Shown: positions 1-8,763 of the stretch, in pieces | Layout: each line of letters opens with the position of its first letter | Position numbering within the stretch: position 1 is the first letter of the stretch | Origin: Novosphingobium sp. CECT 9465 | Lineage (GTDB): Bacteria; Pseudomonadota; Alphaproteobacteria; Sphingomonadales; Sphingomonadaceae | DNA length: 64,000 nt | Direction: 5' to 3' | Assembly (NCBI RefSeq): GCF_920987055.1 | Contig: NZ_CAKLBX010000001.1 | Coordinates: 3,458,501-3,522,500, forward strand | Notes under the pieces: generated by a model | The model's input: only the letters and a program-made list of their open reading frames with translations | Databases searched by the model: none | What the model was told of the DNA's origin: nothing | Translations under genes and position numbers: made by a program

Positions 1-1209
1 CTGCTGGCCGGGGTCTATCCCGATTTTGCCGAGAACGCGGTCCTGCTTCATTTCGATGATGGCATCGAAAACCCGGCCATTGCCTTCGTCGGCGGCAAGC
101 TGGCGGCGGAATGCGGAACCGAAAGCTCGATCGAACGGCTGAGCCAGGTGCCGGGCCGCTCGCTGCTGTCGCGCATCACCGATCACTACATGCAGATCAT
201 CGCCAATCAGGCGCCGATCGGGTTCGAGGCGGAATTCGTCAACCAGCATGGCCGCACCATCCTCTATCGCGGCATCCTGCTGCCGTTCTCGTCCGACGGG
301 CTGCAGATCGATTACATCATGGGGGCCATCAACTGGAAGGAACTGGCCGATCAGGCGACGACCGACGAACTGCTGCAAGCCATTGGTCAAGTACTCGACG
401 CCGAGCCTCAGCAGACGCGTTCGCGCCGCCCGCTGATCGAGGCGACCGATGCGTGGGCCGATGGTCCTGCGGCGCTTGACCTTGGTGCATTCCCCCAGCC
501 GGTTTTCGGCCTCGACGATGTTGCGCTGGACGATGCCGGGCTGGACGATGCCGGGCTGGACCATGATAGTCTGGCAGCGCCGGGGGCCTTGCCCGCGGAA
601 GAACCGGAAGAGCTGGCCGACTGGCTGGCATCGGCCCGCGATCTGGCACTGGTAGCCAATTCAAGCGAGGACCGCACCCGCAGTGCACTTTACGCCGCAA
701 TCGGCCGTGCGTGGGACTTTGCCCTGGCGGCTCAGGACGCGCCTGAAGATTTTGCTGAACTGCTGGAAGACGCGGGCCTGACGATGCAGGAACGCGCGCC
801 GATGACGCCGGTGGTGAAGCTGGTGTTCGGGGCCGATTACGACAAGACCCGCCTGACCGAATATGCCACCGCGCTCACCCATGCCCAGCGCATCGGTCTG
901 CCGCGTGGTGGCCTGGGGCAATATCTGTCCGATGCGCCCGGTGGTCTCAAGGGTGTGGTCAATACCGAACGGCGCCTGCGCCGCGAGGAAGCGGGCAAGG
1001 CGCTCGCCAGGCGCGGACCGGAAGCGCTGGTCGAATCGCTTCGTGCGATCCCGCCGCGCAAGGTCTCGGAGATCGCCTGTGCCGATGGCGCCGAATTTGC
1101 GCTGGTGGTCGTGCGGCGCCTTGAAAACGGCGAAGTCACGCTTATCGGCGAAGTGATCGAAGATCCCGCGCTGTTCGAACGTGCCGCGCGCAACCTGATC
1201 GGTCACTGA
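1..1209 (+). CDS. PAS-domain protein, 5' end outside the window
   Basis: The reading frame is open from base 1 to the TGA at 1207-1209, so the start lies upstream and 402 residues are visible. The first 110 or so residues look like a PAS_5-type sensory domain: the stretch around window residues 50-100 contains VPGRSLLSRITDHY and ends in LPFSSDG, typical of alphaproteobacterial PAS proteins. An Asp/Leu-rich linker follows, built from four imperfect 15-base repeats at 511-570. The C-terminal 230 residues are mostly helical and I do not recognise them. No output domain (kinase, GGDEF, HTH) is visible. An internal ATG at 172 exists but would cut the PAS fold, so the gene is better called partial. 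Function unknown, presumably sensing or regulatory. Confidence 0.7.
   Translation: MLAGVYPDFAENAVLLHFDDGIENPAIAFVGGKLAAECGTESSIERLSQVPGRSLLSRITDHYMQIIANQAPIGFEAEFVNQHGRTILYRGILLPFSSDGLQIDYIMGAINWKELADQATTDELLQAIGQVLDAEPQQTRSRRPLIEATDAWADGPAALDLGAFPQPVFGLDDVALDDAGLDDAGLDHDSLAAPGALPAEEPEELADWLASARDLALVANSSEDRTRSALYAAIGRAWDFALAAQDAPEDFAELLEDAGLTMQERAPMTPVVKLVFGADYDKTRLTEYATALTHAQRIGLPRGGLGQYLSDAPGGLKGVVNTERRLRREEAGKALARRGPEALVESLRAIPPRKVSEIACADGAEFALVVVRRLENGEVTLIGEVIEDPALFERAARNLIGH
511..570 (+). repeat. Four imperfect 15-base tandem repeats inside the PAS gene
   Basis: Units begin at 511, 526, 541 and 556 and read CTSGACGATGYYGSG-like; the two middle copies are identical. They encode a repeated L-D-D-A-G unit in the linker after the PAS domain. 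As a multiple of three the array can change copy number without a frameshift. Confidence 0.8.
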
Positions 1210-1261
1210 CCGACCCACAGACCGCTTTGCGGTATGCTCCGGCACTGCTAGCCCTTCTGCC

Positions 1262-2233
1262 ATGAAGCGAACGGCACCACGAACGGCACTGGGCATTTTG
1301 CGAATGGGATGGATAGGCTGGACAGCCGTCACGCTGGCGCTGCTTGCGGCAATCGGAACGATCGCCTTTCGTCATGCGCGCCAGAACAATGCCGTAGCGC
1401 TGCTCGATAGCGTGGACAGGATCTTCAACGGCGGTGACGGCGCAATCCGGCTGGTGGCCAACGTCCGCTATGGCCCGGACCCTGCGCAGAAGCTGGAGAT
1501 GTTCGTGCCCCAGAGTGCCAGCGGCGCACTCCCGATTGTCGTGTTCATCCACGGCGGCAGCTGGGCAAGTGGCGATCCGCACGATTACCGCTTCATCGCG
1601 CGCACCCTTTGCGCGCAAGGCTATGCCGTGGTGCTGGCGGGATACCGGCTCTATCCGCAGGTGCGCTACCCCGCGATGCTGGAAGACGGCGCGGCCGCGC
1701 TGCGCTGGGTACAGGACAATGCGGGCAAGCACGGCGCCGATCCGGCCCGGATGGCGTTGATGGGACATTCTGCCGGGGCCTACAATGCCGTCATGCTGAC
1801 TCTCGACCGGCAGTGGCTGCGCGGCGTCGGCCTCGATGATCGGATCATACGCGGCACGGTGGGGCTGGCAGGCCCGTTCGATTTCCTGCCGTTCGATACC
1901 AGTTCGTCGATCAACAGCTTTGGCAAGGCGCCCGATCCATCGCTCACGCAGCCCGTCAACTTTGTCCGCCGAGACGCGCCTGCGCTACTGCTGGTGACCG
2001 GCGATAGCGATAAAACGGTAAAGCCCCGCAATTCGCAATCCCTGGCCCGGCGAATGACGGAAGCAGGTGTGCCGACCGCGCCGGTTTTGCTGAAGGGCGT
2101 GACGCATGAAGACATTATCAAGCAGTTCGCGCGTCCCTATTTGCGTGATAGCCGCACGCTCGATACCGTGTTGCCCTTTCTCGCCAAGGTAACCGCACCC
2201 GCTTCAGTTGCGGTTCAGGCAGAGGGTCGATAG
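1262..2233 (+). CDS. alpha/beta hydrolase (esterase/lipase, BD-FAE type)
   Basis: 323 residues. An N-terminal hydrophobic segment at about residues 18-36 suggests a membrane anchor or signal. The hydrolase fold carries the oxyanion-hole motif HGGSW near residue 96 and the nucleophile elbow GHSAGAY with Ser near 168. The likely acid is the Asp in GDSDKT (about 247) and the likely base is the His in GVTHED (about 281). The arrangement fits carboxylesterases of the HGGxW class acting on small esters; the true substrate is not predictable. The ATG at 1262 gives a basic N-terminus before the hydrophobic stretch; an in-frame ATG at 1304 is an alternative. The next gene begins within about 10 bases of its stop. 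Confidence 0.85.
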   Translation: MKRTAPRTALGILRMGWIGWTAVTLALLAAIGTIAFRHARQNNAVALLDSVDRIFNGGDGAIRLVANVRYGPDPAQKLEMFVPQSASGALPIVVFIHGGSWASGDPHDYRFIARTLCAQGYAVVLAGYRLYPQVRYPAMLEDGAAALRWVQDNAGKHGADPARMALMGHSAGAYNAVMLTLDRQWLRGVGLDDRIIRGTVGLAGPFDFLPFDTSSSINSFGKAPDPSLTQPVNFVRRDAPALLLVTGDSDKTVKPRNSQSLARRMTEAGVPTAPVLLKGVTHEDIIKQFARPYLRDSRTLDTVLPFLAKVTAPASVAVQAEGR

Positions 2234-2243
2234 TCCCGGCATC

Positions 2244-3626
2244 GTGAACAGACGCCCCACTCTGAGCCGCTTCCTCGCCCGCGTGGGCACCGGTCTTGCC
2301 GCGCTGGCGCTGTGCATCCAACCCGCCGCCGCGCAATCGGTCCTGCGCGATGCCGAGACGGAGGCCCTGTTCCGCGATGCCGCCGCGCCGATCTTCAAGG
2401 CCGCGGGCTTCAATCCGGGTGCGGTAGAGCTGGTCCTGCTCAACGATGGGTCGATCAACGCCTTCGTGGCGGGCGGGCAGGCCATCTTCATTCATTCCGG
2501 GCTGATCGGCGCGGCAGACAGCGTCAACGAATTGCAGGGCGTGATCGCTCACGAACTTGGCCATATCACCGGCGGGCATGTGATCCGTTTTGACGAAGGC
2601 CTGAAGCCCGCCACCGGGATCACCGTGCTCAGCCTGCTGCTGGGCGGTCTTGCCGCAGCGGCCGGATCGCCCGACGCGGCCATTGGCGTGTTCATGGCCG
2701 GCCAGCAAGCGGCGCTGGGCAAGTTCCTGGCGTTCAGCCGCGCGCAGGAATCATCGGCAGACGCCGCTGGCGCGCAGTTCCTTTCCAACGCGGGCATTTC
2801 CGGGCGCGGATCGATAGAATTCTTCAAGAAGCTGCAGAATCAGGAATTCCGCTATGGCTATAACGCCAGCGCCAATCCCGATGCAGAATTCTATCGCACT
2901 CACCCGATGACTTCGGACCGCCTGACCACGCTGCAGGACGTCTATGAACGCGACCCTGCCTGGAACACCCCGCCACCGGCAGACCTGCAAGCGCGGTTCC
3001 AGCGGGTGAAGGCCAAGCTCTATGGTTACCTTGCCGATCCGCAGGACACATTGCGGGCCTACCCGGAATATCTGACCGACGTTCCCGCGCGCTATGCCCG
3101 CGCCTATGCCTTTCACAAGGAAGCCTTTGCCGACAAGGCGCTGGAGGAAACCAAGGCGCTGATCGCGCAGGACCCGGCCAATCCCTATTTCCTGGAACTG
3201 GAAGGCCAGATCCTTCTGGAATCGGGTCGTCCCGCCGAAGCGATAGAACCCTTGCGCAAGGCGACCGCAGTGACCAGCAACGAACCGCTGATCGCCACGA
3301 CGTTCGGCCATGCGCTGATCGCCACCGAAAATGCGCAGAATTTTGCCGAAGCGGAAAAAGTGCTGAAGACCGCCGTGGCGCGCGACAAGGACAATCCGTT
3401 CACCTGGTATCAGTTGGGCGTGGTTTATGAAGCCAAGGGCGATCTGCCCCGCGCGCGGCTGGCCAGCGCGGAACAGCAACTGATGAACATGCGACTGCCC
3501 GAAGCGCTGCGCAGCGCCGAAGCGGCAGAGGCCGCCTTGCCCAAGGGAACACCCGACTGGCTGCGCGCGCAGGACATTGCGATGTCGGCGCGCGCAATGA
3601 TTGAGCGGCAGCGCAAGTCGCGCTAG
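2244..3626 (+). CDS. M48-family periplasmic metalloprotease with TPR repeats (BepA/YfgC-like)
   Basis: About 460 residues from a GTG at 2244. This start gives an immediate basic N-terminus, a hydrophobic core and an AQS cleavage site near residue 31, a clear Sec signal; the in-frame TTG at 2208 would overlap the upstream gene. The zinc motif HELGH lies at about residues 102-106, and the third ligand is probably the Glu in RAQESSADAAG near 168. Residues beyond about 230 form TPR-like helices with LxxxGxxxxA spacing. In E. coli the homologue BepA assists LptD and BAM assembly and degrades stalled outer-membrane proteins; a similar periplasmic quality-control role is inferred here. Confidence 0.85.
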   Translation: MNRRPTLSRFLARVGTGLAALALCIQPAAAQSVLRDAETEALFRDAAAPIFKAAGFNPGAVELVLLNDGSINAFVAGGQAIFIHSGLIGAADSVNELQGVIAHELGHITGGHVIRFDEGLKPATGITVLSLLLGGLAAAAGSPDAAIGVFMAGQQAALGKFLAFSRAQESSADAAGAQFLSNAGISGRGSIEFFKKLQNQEFRYGYNASANPDAEFYRTHPMTSDRLTTLQDVYERDPAWNTPPPADLQARFQRVKAKLYGYLADPQDTLRAYPEYLTDVPARYARAYAFHKEAFADKALEETKALIAQDPANPYFLELEGQILLESGRPAEAIEPLRKATAVTSNEPLIATTFGHALIATENAQNFAEAEKVLKTAVARDKDNPFTWYQLGVVYEAKGDLPRARLASAEQQLMNMRLPEALRSAEAAEAALPKGTPDWLRAQDIAMSARAMIERQRKSR

Positions 3627-3637
3627 GCCCGGTGGCG

Positions 3638-4435
3638 ATGGCAGATTCCCAACCCCGGCGCCTTGGCGCTTTCGCACTTGTCGCAGCGCTGTTTGCCGCA
3701 GGGGGCGCTGGCGCGGGCTGGTGGTTCGAGAACCAGCGTTCGGACGATGCCGCCGGCAGTGATGCGCAACTCGAAGCCTCGCTTGCCAGCGCCGGTATCG
3801 ACGGAAAAGAGCGCGCCGCCATCGAAGGGCTGGTGCGGTCCTACATCCTCGAACATCCCGAAGTGCTGCCGCAAGCGATGGAACGCCTGCAACAGCGCGA
3901 ATCCGCAGCCCAGATCGCACCGATACGCGGCGCGCTCGAAACACCCTTCCCCGGCGCGGTGCTCGGCAATCCCAACGGCAAGGTCACACTCGTCGAATTC
4001 ACCGACTTTGCCTGCACGTATTGCCGCCAGAGCGTGAAGGCCCTCGAAGGCCTGATCGCGCAGAACCCCGACTTGCGCGTGGTGATTCGCGAATTGCCGA
4101 TCATCGCACCCGAAAGCGCGCCCGCCGCGCGCATGGCGCTCGCCGCGGCCGCGCAGGGGCGCTATTCCGCTTTCCACAAGGCGATGTTCGAAGGCGCGCG
4201 CCCCAGCGATGACAGCATCGCCGCTGCTGCCGGTGCCGCCGGGCTGGACCTTGGCGCCGCCCGCAACTTTACGGCGCGCAGCGAGGTTGAGGACGAACTC
4301 AAGCGGAACCTGGAAATGGCTCGCCAGCTTGGAGTCAATGGCACACCCGCATGGGTGATCGGCGAGCGGATGATAAATGGCGCAGTGCCTGCGGCCGAAC
4401 TCCAAACCGCCATCGATGCTGCGCGCAAGGGATGA
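3638..4435 (+). CDS. DsbA-family thiol:disulfide oxidoreductase, membrane-anchored
   Basis: 265 residues from the ATG at 3638; the GTG two codons earlier is in frame but less likely. One N-terminal transmembrane segment (about residues 9-29) is followed by a charged helical region with the YILEHPEVLPQAMERL motif seen in ScsC/DsbA-like proteins. The thioredoxin-fold domain carries the active-site pair C-T-Y-C at about 126-129 and the cis-proline loop GVNGTPAWVIG near the end. Known family members oxidise or isomerise periplasmic disulfides. It starts about 12 bases after the M48 protease stop, so the two envelope quality-control genes are probably co-transcribed. Confidence 0.85.
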   Translation: MADSQPRRLGAFALVAALFAAGGAGAGWWFENQRSDDAAGSDAQLEASLASAGIDGKERAAIEGLVRSYILEHPEVLPQAMERLQQRESAAQIAPIRGALETPFPGAVLGNPNGKVTLVEFTDFACTYCRQSVKALEGLIAQNPDLRVVIRELPIIAPESAPAARMALAAAAQGRYSAFHKAMFEGARPSDDSIAAAAGAAGLDLGAARNFTARSEVEDELKRNLEMARQLGVNGTPAWVIGERMINGAVPAAELQTAIDAARKG

Positions 4436-4507
4436 TCTCCACCGCTGCCTTCGCGGTCGATCGGGCAAAGGCTAGCTTCCCTGTCCGCTAACCGATACAA
4501 TCCGTTC

Positions 4508-5653
4508 ATGGCCGCGCTGCCGTTCCGCCCTACGCCGTTCTTCGGCAACAAGAACCGCGCCTTCTGGCGCCTGCAGTTCCTTGGCTGGGGCGGCGCGATG
4601 CTGCTGCGCGCGGTTTCGTCCATCGCCAATGCGCAGCCATGGTCGTTTCTCGTCATTGTGGTCATCGCCACGATTACCGGCTTTTCGATCTCGCTGATCA
4701 TGTCGGTAATCTACCGCGCGGTGATGAACCGCCGCCCGATCGTCACCTGGGGCGTGACTGCACTCGTCCTGCCGCTGTCGGTCGGCCTTTATGCGTTCAT
4801 CGATTCATGGGTGATCAGCCTTTACCGCCAGGGCGGCGATGCCAGCTTTGCGCAATTGTTCGTGGGCGTGTTCTACCTCGACCTCACCCTGCTGATTTCG
4901 TGGACAGGCCTGTATTACGCGATCAACTTCTTCCTGCAGGTGGAGGAGCAGAACGACCAGTTGATGCGGCTGGAAGCGCAGGCAACCAGCGCCCAGCTTG
5001 CGATGCTGCGCTACCAGTTGAACCCGCATTTCCTGTTCAACACGCTCAATTCCATCTCCACGCTGGTCCTGCTCAAGCAGACCGAACCGGCCAATGCGAT
5101 GCTGTCGCGCCTGTCGTCGTTCCTGCGCTACACGCTGGTCAACGAACCGACCGCGCGCGTGACCGTTGCGCAGGAGATCGAGACGCTCAAGCTGTACCTC
5201 GATATCGAACTGATGCGCTTCGAAGAGCGCCTGCGCACCGAATTCCGCATCGAGGACGCCGCCCGCAACGCCCTTATGCCCTCGCTACTGCTCCAGCCGC
5301 TGGTTGAAAACGCGATCAAGTATGCGGTCAGCCCGCTCGAATATGGCGCGGAAATAACCATCGAGGCGCAACTCGTCGGCTCCATGCTGCGGGTTACCGT
5401 GTCCGATACCGGGCCGGGCTTGCAACCGGGCACCGACCCTTCGACGGTGTTCGGCGTGAGCAGTGACTCGACCGGCATAGGATTGGCCAACATTCGCGAC
5501 CGGCTGGCGCAGGCCTATGGCGAAAACCAGCGGTTTGATATTTCCAACCGCGCGGAAGGTGGCTTTCAGGTGGTGCTCGAACTTCCGTTCGAGCCACGCG
5601 AACCTGCCTCCAACGCCATTCCTGTCCGCCGTCCAGCGGGCGTATCGGCATGA
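4508..5653 (+). CDS. LytS-type sensor histidine kinase
   Basis: 381 residues. Four or so transmembrane segments occupy residues 20-150. The His_kinase domain follows, with phospho-acceptor motif QLNPHFLFNTLNS (His near 174), then an HATPase domain with the N-box LVENAIKY and the G-box DTGPGL around 255-330. No periplasmic sensor domain is apparent, so the membrane region itself may sense. It lies about 100 bases upstream of a LytTR response regulator and together they form a two-component system of the LytS/AlgZ type. The signal is unknown. Confidence 0.9.
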   Translation: MAALPFRPTPFFGNKNRAFWRLQFLGWGGAMLLRAVSSIANAQPWSFLVIVVIATITGFSISLIMSVIYRAVMNRRPIVTWGVTALVLPLSVGLYAFIDSWVISLYRQGGDASFAQLFVGVFYLDLTLLISWTGLYYAINFFLQVEEQNDQLMRLEAQATSAQLAMLRYQLNPHFLFNTLNSISTLVLLKQTEPANAMLSRLSSFLRYTLVNEPTARVTVAQEIETLKLYLDIELMRFEERLRTEFRIEDAARNALMPSLLLQPLVENAIKYAVSPLEYGAEITIEAQLVGSMLRVTVSDTGPGLQPGTDPSTVFGVSSDSTGIGLANIRDRLAQAYGENQRFDISNRAEGGFQVVLELPFEPREPASNAIPVRRPAGVSA

Positions 5654-5750
5654 TTTCGGGAACCGAACGCCCGCAGTCCCGTCCTGCGTTCAGGGCTGCT
5701 CCAACGGGAAATCCGTCACGGGGGCGCAACGTGATCCATAAGGGAACCGC

Positions 5751-6548
5751 ATGACCATTCGCACGATCCTCGTCGACGACGAAAAACTGGCCATTCAGGG
5801 GCTGCAACTGCGCCTTGAAGCCTTCCCCGATGTCGAAGTGATCGACACCTGCTCCAACGGTCGCGAGGCCATTCGCAAGATCAAGACCGAAAAACCCGAT
5901 CTGGTCTTCTGCGATATCCAGATGCCCGGATTCGATGGTTTTTCCGTGGTCAAGGGCGTGATGGAGATCGATCCGCCCCTGTTCGTCTTCGTCACCGCCT
6001 ATTCCGAACACGCGATCAAGGCATTCGAGGCCAACGCGGTCGATTACCTGCTCAAACCGGTCGAAGTGGATCGTCTTGCCGATGCGCTTGACCGGGCGCG
6101 CACCCGCATTGCCGAAAAGCGTGGCCGGGAAGAGGCGGACAAGCTGAAAATCGTGCTTGCCGAAGTGGCGCCCGATTCCATGCCTGAAATAGAAGATGAG
6201 GGTGAGCCGGTAACCGGCCGTTTCGAAAAGCTTATCAACATCAAGGATCGCGGCCAGATTTTTCGCGTCGATGTCGACACGATCGAGCGGATCGAGGCGG
6301 CGGGCGACTACATGTGCATCTACACCGGCGACAATTCGCTGATCCTGCGCGAGACGATGAAGGATCTTGAACGCCGTCTCGATCCGCGCGTTTTCCAGCG
6401 GGTCCATCGCTCGAAGATCGTCAACCTCGATCAGGTCCGCCAGGTCCGCCCGCACACCAACGGCGAATGCTTCCTTGTGCTGGAGAGCGGCGCGGAGGTG
6501 AAGGTCTCACGCTCCTACCGCGATGTTGTGGCAAGGTTCGTTCACTAA
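5751..6548 (+). CDS. LytTR-family response regulator
   Basis: 265 residues. The receiver domain (about 1-120) has the acidic pair VDDE at 8-11, the phospho-accepting Asp in LVFCDIQMPG (about 54) and the conserved Lys in YLLKPVEVDRL. A linker of 40 residues leads to a LytTR DNA-binding domain with the signature VHRSKIVNL near the C-terminus. An ATG at 5751 preceded by AAGGGAACC gives a good Shine-Dalgarno. It is paired with the upstream kinase. LytTR regulators bind two direct repeats; no such site could be assigned here. Confidence 0.92.
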   Translation: MTIRTILVDDEKLAIQGLQLRLEAFPDVEVIDTCSNGREAIRKIKTEKPDLVFCDIQMPGFDGFSVVKGVMEIDPPLFVFVTAYSEHAIKAFEANAVDYLLKPVEVDRLADALDRARTRIAEKRGREEADKLKIVLAEVAPDSMPEIEDEGEPVTGRFEKLINIKDRGQIFRVDVDTIERIEAAGDYMCIYTGDNSLILRETMKDLERRLDPRVFQRVHRSKIVNLDQVRQVRPHTNGECFLVLESGAEVKVSRSYRDVVARFVH

Positions 6549-6577
6549 GCCCCGCTTCTGCCAAAAATGCCAGATAC

Positions 6578-6689
6578 CCGTTCATCCTGAGCTTGTCGAA
6601 GGACTCGCGAAACAGTAGCGACCTGACGCATATGCAGCGTTCGTAGTTCCCGCCCTGCGCGCGTCCTTCGACAGGCTCAGGACGAACGG
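6578..6689. repeat. Palindromic intergenic repeat (REP-like), TTCGTCCTGAGC family
   Basis: Two arms of about 26 bases face each other: 6578-6603 (CCGTTCATCCTGAGCTTGTC...) and 6664-6689 (...GACAGGCTCAGGACGAACGG). A single family relative occurs at 45455-45531. Such elements are scattered through sphingomonad genomes. The right arm ends two bases before an in-frame GTG and its last bases supply the GGAG that would serve as ribosome-binding site for nadC. Confidence 0.85.
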
Positions 6690-6699
6690 AGTGGGTGAC

Positions 6700-7578
6700 A
6701 TGGAAGAATTTGAAATCCCCGGCTTCGATCTTGAAGCCTTCGTCGCCGCCACGCTTGCCGAAGATCTGGGTGAAGGTCTGCCCGGCGGCGGGCATGACGT
6801 GACTTGCGAAAGCGTGATCCCGGCTGACGCGCGCTTTACCGGCGTGATGGATAGCCGCGATGCGATCACGGTTTGCGGGCTGCCGATTGCCGCAGCGTTC
6901 TTCCGCGCGCTCGACCCGGCGATGTCCATCGAGATTCTGGTTCGGGAAGGCGCACAAGTAACGCCCGGATCAGACCTGATGCGGCTGGAAGGCAATGCCC
7001 GCGCGATGCTGACGGCGGAACGCAGCGCGCTGAACACTGTCCAGCACTTGTCCGGCGTAGCGACTCTGACCCGTCAGTATGTCGATGCGATCGAGAGTTT
7101 CGGGGGCGACACGAAAGCCCGCCTGCTCGATACGCGCAAGACTATCCCCGGCCTGCGCCATCTGGAAAAGTACGCGGTGCGCACCGCCGGTGGCACCAAT
7201 CACCGCATGGGCCTGTGGGATGCGGCGATGATCAAGGACAACCACGTCCTCGTTGCGGGCGGCGTGGCCGAAGCGGTACGTCGTGCGCTGTCGGCGGGCG
7301 TGAACGACGTGATCTGCGAAGTGGACCGAATCGAACAGATCGAACCAGCGCTTGCCGCAGGTGCCACTCGCCTGCTGCTCGACAACATGGGGCCGGACCT
7401 GCTGCGACAGGCGGTGGCACTGGTTGGCGGACGTGTGCCATGCGAGGCTTCGGGCGGTGTGCGGCTCGACACGATCGGTGCGATTGCCGCATCGGGCGTC
7501 GATTACGTTTCCGTCGGCCGTCTGACGCAAAGCGCGCCTGCGGCGGATATCGGTCTCGACTTCACACCGCTGGCCTGA
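6700..7578 (+). CDS. nadC: Nicotinate-nucleotide pyrophosphorylase (carboxylating)
   Basis: About 292 residues. It converts quinolinate and PRPP to nicotinate mononucleotide in de novo NAD synthesis. Family motifs seen: LNTVQHLSGVAT, the PRPP/quinolinate loop LLDTRKTIPGLR near residue 143, the HRMGL...KDNH stretch with substrate-binding His and Lys, EVD, and the C-terminal EASGGVRLDTI and DYVSVGRLTQSAP phosphate loops. I chose the ATG at 6700, nine bases after a GGAG; the GTG at 6691 is the alternative. No nadA or nadB is present in the window. The ribosome-binding site abuts a palindromic repeat. Confidence 0.95.
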   Translation: MEEFEIPGFDLEAFVAATLAEDLGEGLPGGGHDVTCESVIPADARFTGVMDSRDAITVCGLPIAAAFFRALDPAMSIEILVREGAQVTPGSDLMRLEGNARAMLTAERSALNTVQHLSGVATLTRQYVDAIESFGGDTKARLLDTRKTIPGLRHLEKYAVRTAGGTNHRMGLWDAAMIKDNHVLVAGGVAEAVRRALSAGVNDVICEVDRIEQIEPALAAGATRLLLDNMGPDLLRQAVALVGGRVPCEASGGVRLDTIGAIAASGVDYVSVGRLTQSAPAADIGLDFTPLA

Positions 7579-7610
7579 CAGTCTGTAGGGGCAATGACAG
7601 GGGATTTTTG

Positions 7611-8033
7611 ATGCGTCCGGCTTCCATCCAGTGGTTCGAGCGGATTTACTTTGCAACGCTCGCCATCGGGCTGATCAACCTGCTGATCCATTACGGCACC
7701 CTGAGCGAAGTATTGGGCGGTAGCGGTCAGACGATGGGTATTGTGCTGATCAGCTTCCTTGCTGGTATCGCGATCTCATTGGTATTCTGGTATCTCGTCG
7801 CACGCCGTGCCAGCACCATCGCCAAATGGTTTCTGGTCGTCCTCGTGGTGATCGGCCTCATCGGGTTACCCGGCGGCTTTGCGATGACCGAGACGCTGGG
7901 CATCGCTTACGTTGGCATCGGCGCGCTTTCCACGCTGCTGCAGGCCATCGCCACCGGACTGTTGTTCACGCCAGAATCGCGCCGCTGGTTCGCCAGCAAG
8001 GGTGCACCAGCCGGACCCGAAACCTTCGAATAG
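7611..8033 (+). CDS. Small integral membrane protein, unknown function
   Basis: 140 residues with four predicted transmembrane segments (roughly 13-30, 43-63, 72-92 and 100-122), short loops and a soluble C-terminal tail. The ATG at 7611 is preceded by ACAGGGG at a suitable distance; longer in-frame versions beginning near 6873 lie inside nadC and are rejected. I recognise no family beyond a conserved hypothetical membrane protein. It sits between nadC and an RNase T2 gene and its stop is one base from the next start, suggesting co-transcription. Confidence 0.7.
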   Translation: MRPASIQWFERIYFATLAIGLINLLIHYGTLSEVLGGSGQTMGIVLISFLAGIAISLVFWYLVARRASTIAKWFLVVLVVIGLIGLPGGFAMTETLGIAYVGIGALSTLLQAIATGLLFTPESRRWFASKGAPAGPETFE

Positions 8034-8034
8034 C

Positions 8035-8736
8035 ATGATGCGCACGGTAATTGCCTGTGTCCTGGCGGTCGGCGCCACCCCCGCCATCGCCCAGGGGTGG
8101 CAATGCCGGGTGCCGCCCCAAATCTCCGTACCGCCCCTGCCCAAACCGGACGCCCCGCCGCGCGTGGTGCCGACGACCGGCTATACCCTCGCGCTGAGCT
8201 GGTCTCCAGAGTTCTGCCGTACCCGCAAGGCCGATCCCGCGCATGCCACGCAATGTTCGGGATCGATGGGGCGCTTCGGTTTCGTACTGCACGGGCTTTG
8301 GCCCGAAGGCAAGGGCGGGGCCTATCCCCAATGGTGCCCGGTGCGGCGCGCGCCAGATGCGCAGACGCTGCGAGAAAACATGTGCGCCACGCCATCTGCC
8401 GATCTGCTGGTCCATGAATGGGCCAAGCACGGCAGTTGCATGACGCGCGATCCCGCAACCTATTTCGACAAGGGCCGCGCGCTGTTCCAGGCGATGCAGT
8501 TTCCCGATATGGCCCGGCTTTCCCGGCAGGAGGGCCTTGATGCAGGGATGGTACGGCAAGCCATGGTCACTGCCAACCCGCGCCTGAAGCGCGATATGAT
8601 CAGGCTTCTGCTGGGCCGTGACGGCTGGCTGCGTGAAATCCATGTGTGCCATGGGCGCACCCTGAAGCCCGCGCGGTGCCCGCAGGGCACTGGCCCTGCC
8701 GATAGCGTTCCTGTCAGGATCTGGCGCAGTTTCTGA
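8035..8736 (+). CDS. Ribonuclease T2 family protein, secreted
   Basis: 233 residues from ATG 8035 (a second ATG follows at once). A Sec signal peptide ends near AIAQG (about residue 19). Both catalytic signatures are intact: CAS1 as GFVLHGLWPE (His near 86) and CAS2 as VHEWAKHGSC (about 127-136). Six or more cysteines match the disulfide-rich fold. T2 enzymes cleave single-stranded RNA by a 2',3'-cyclic phosphate intermediate; bacterial ones (RNase I type) are periplasmic and scavenge RNA. The preceding membrane-protein stop is one base away. Confidence 0.9.
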   Translation: MMRTVIACVLAVGATPAIAQGWQCRVPPQISVPPLPKPDAPPRVVPTTGYTLALSWSPEFCRTRKADPAHATQCSGSMGRFGFVLHGLWPEGKGGAYPQWCPVRRAPDAQTLRENMCATPSADLLVHEWAKHGSCMTRDPATYFDKGRALFQAMQFPDMARLSRQEGLDAGMVRQAMVTANPRLKRDMIRLLLGRDGWLREIHVCHGRTLKPARCPQGTGPADSVPVRIWRSF

Positions 8737-8763
8737 AGCCCGGACATACTGCGAAAGGCCGGA

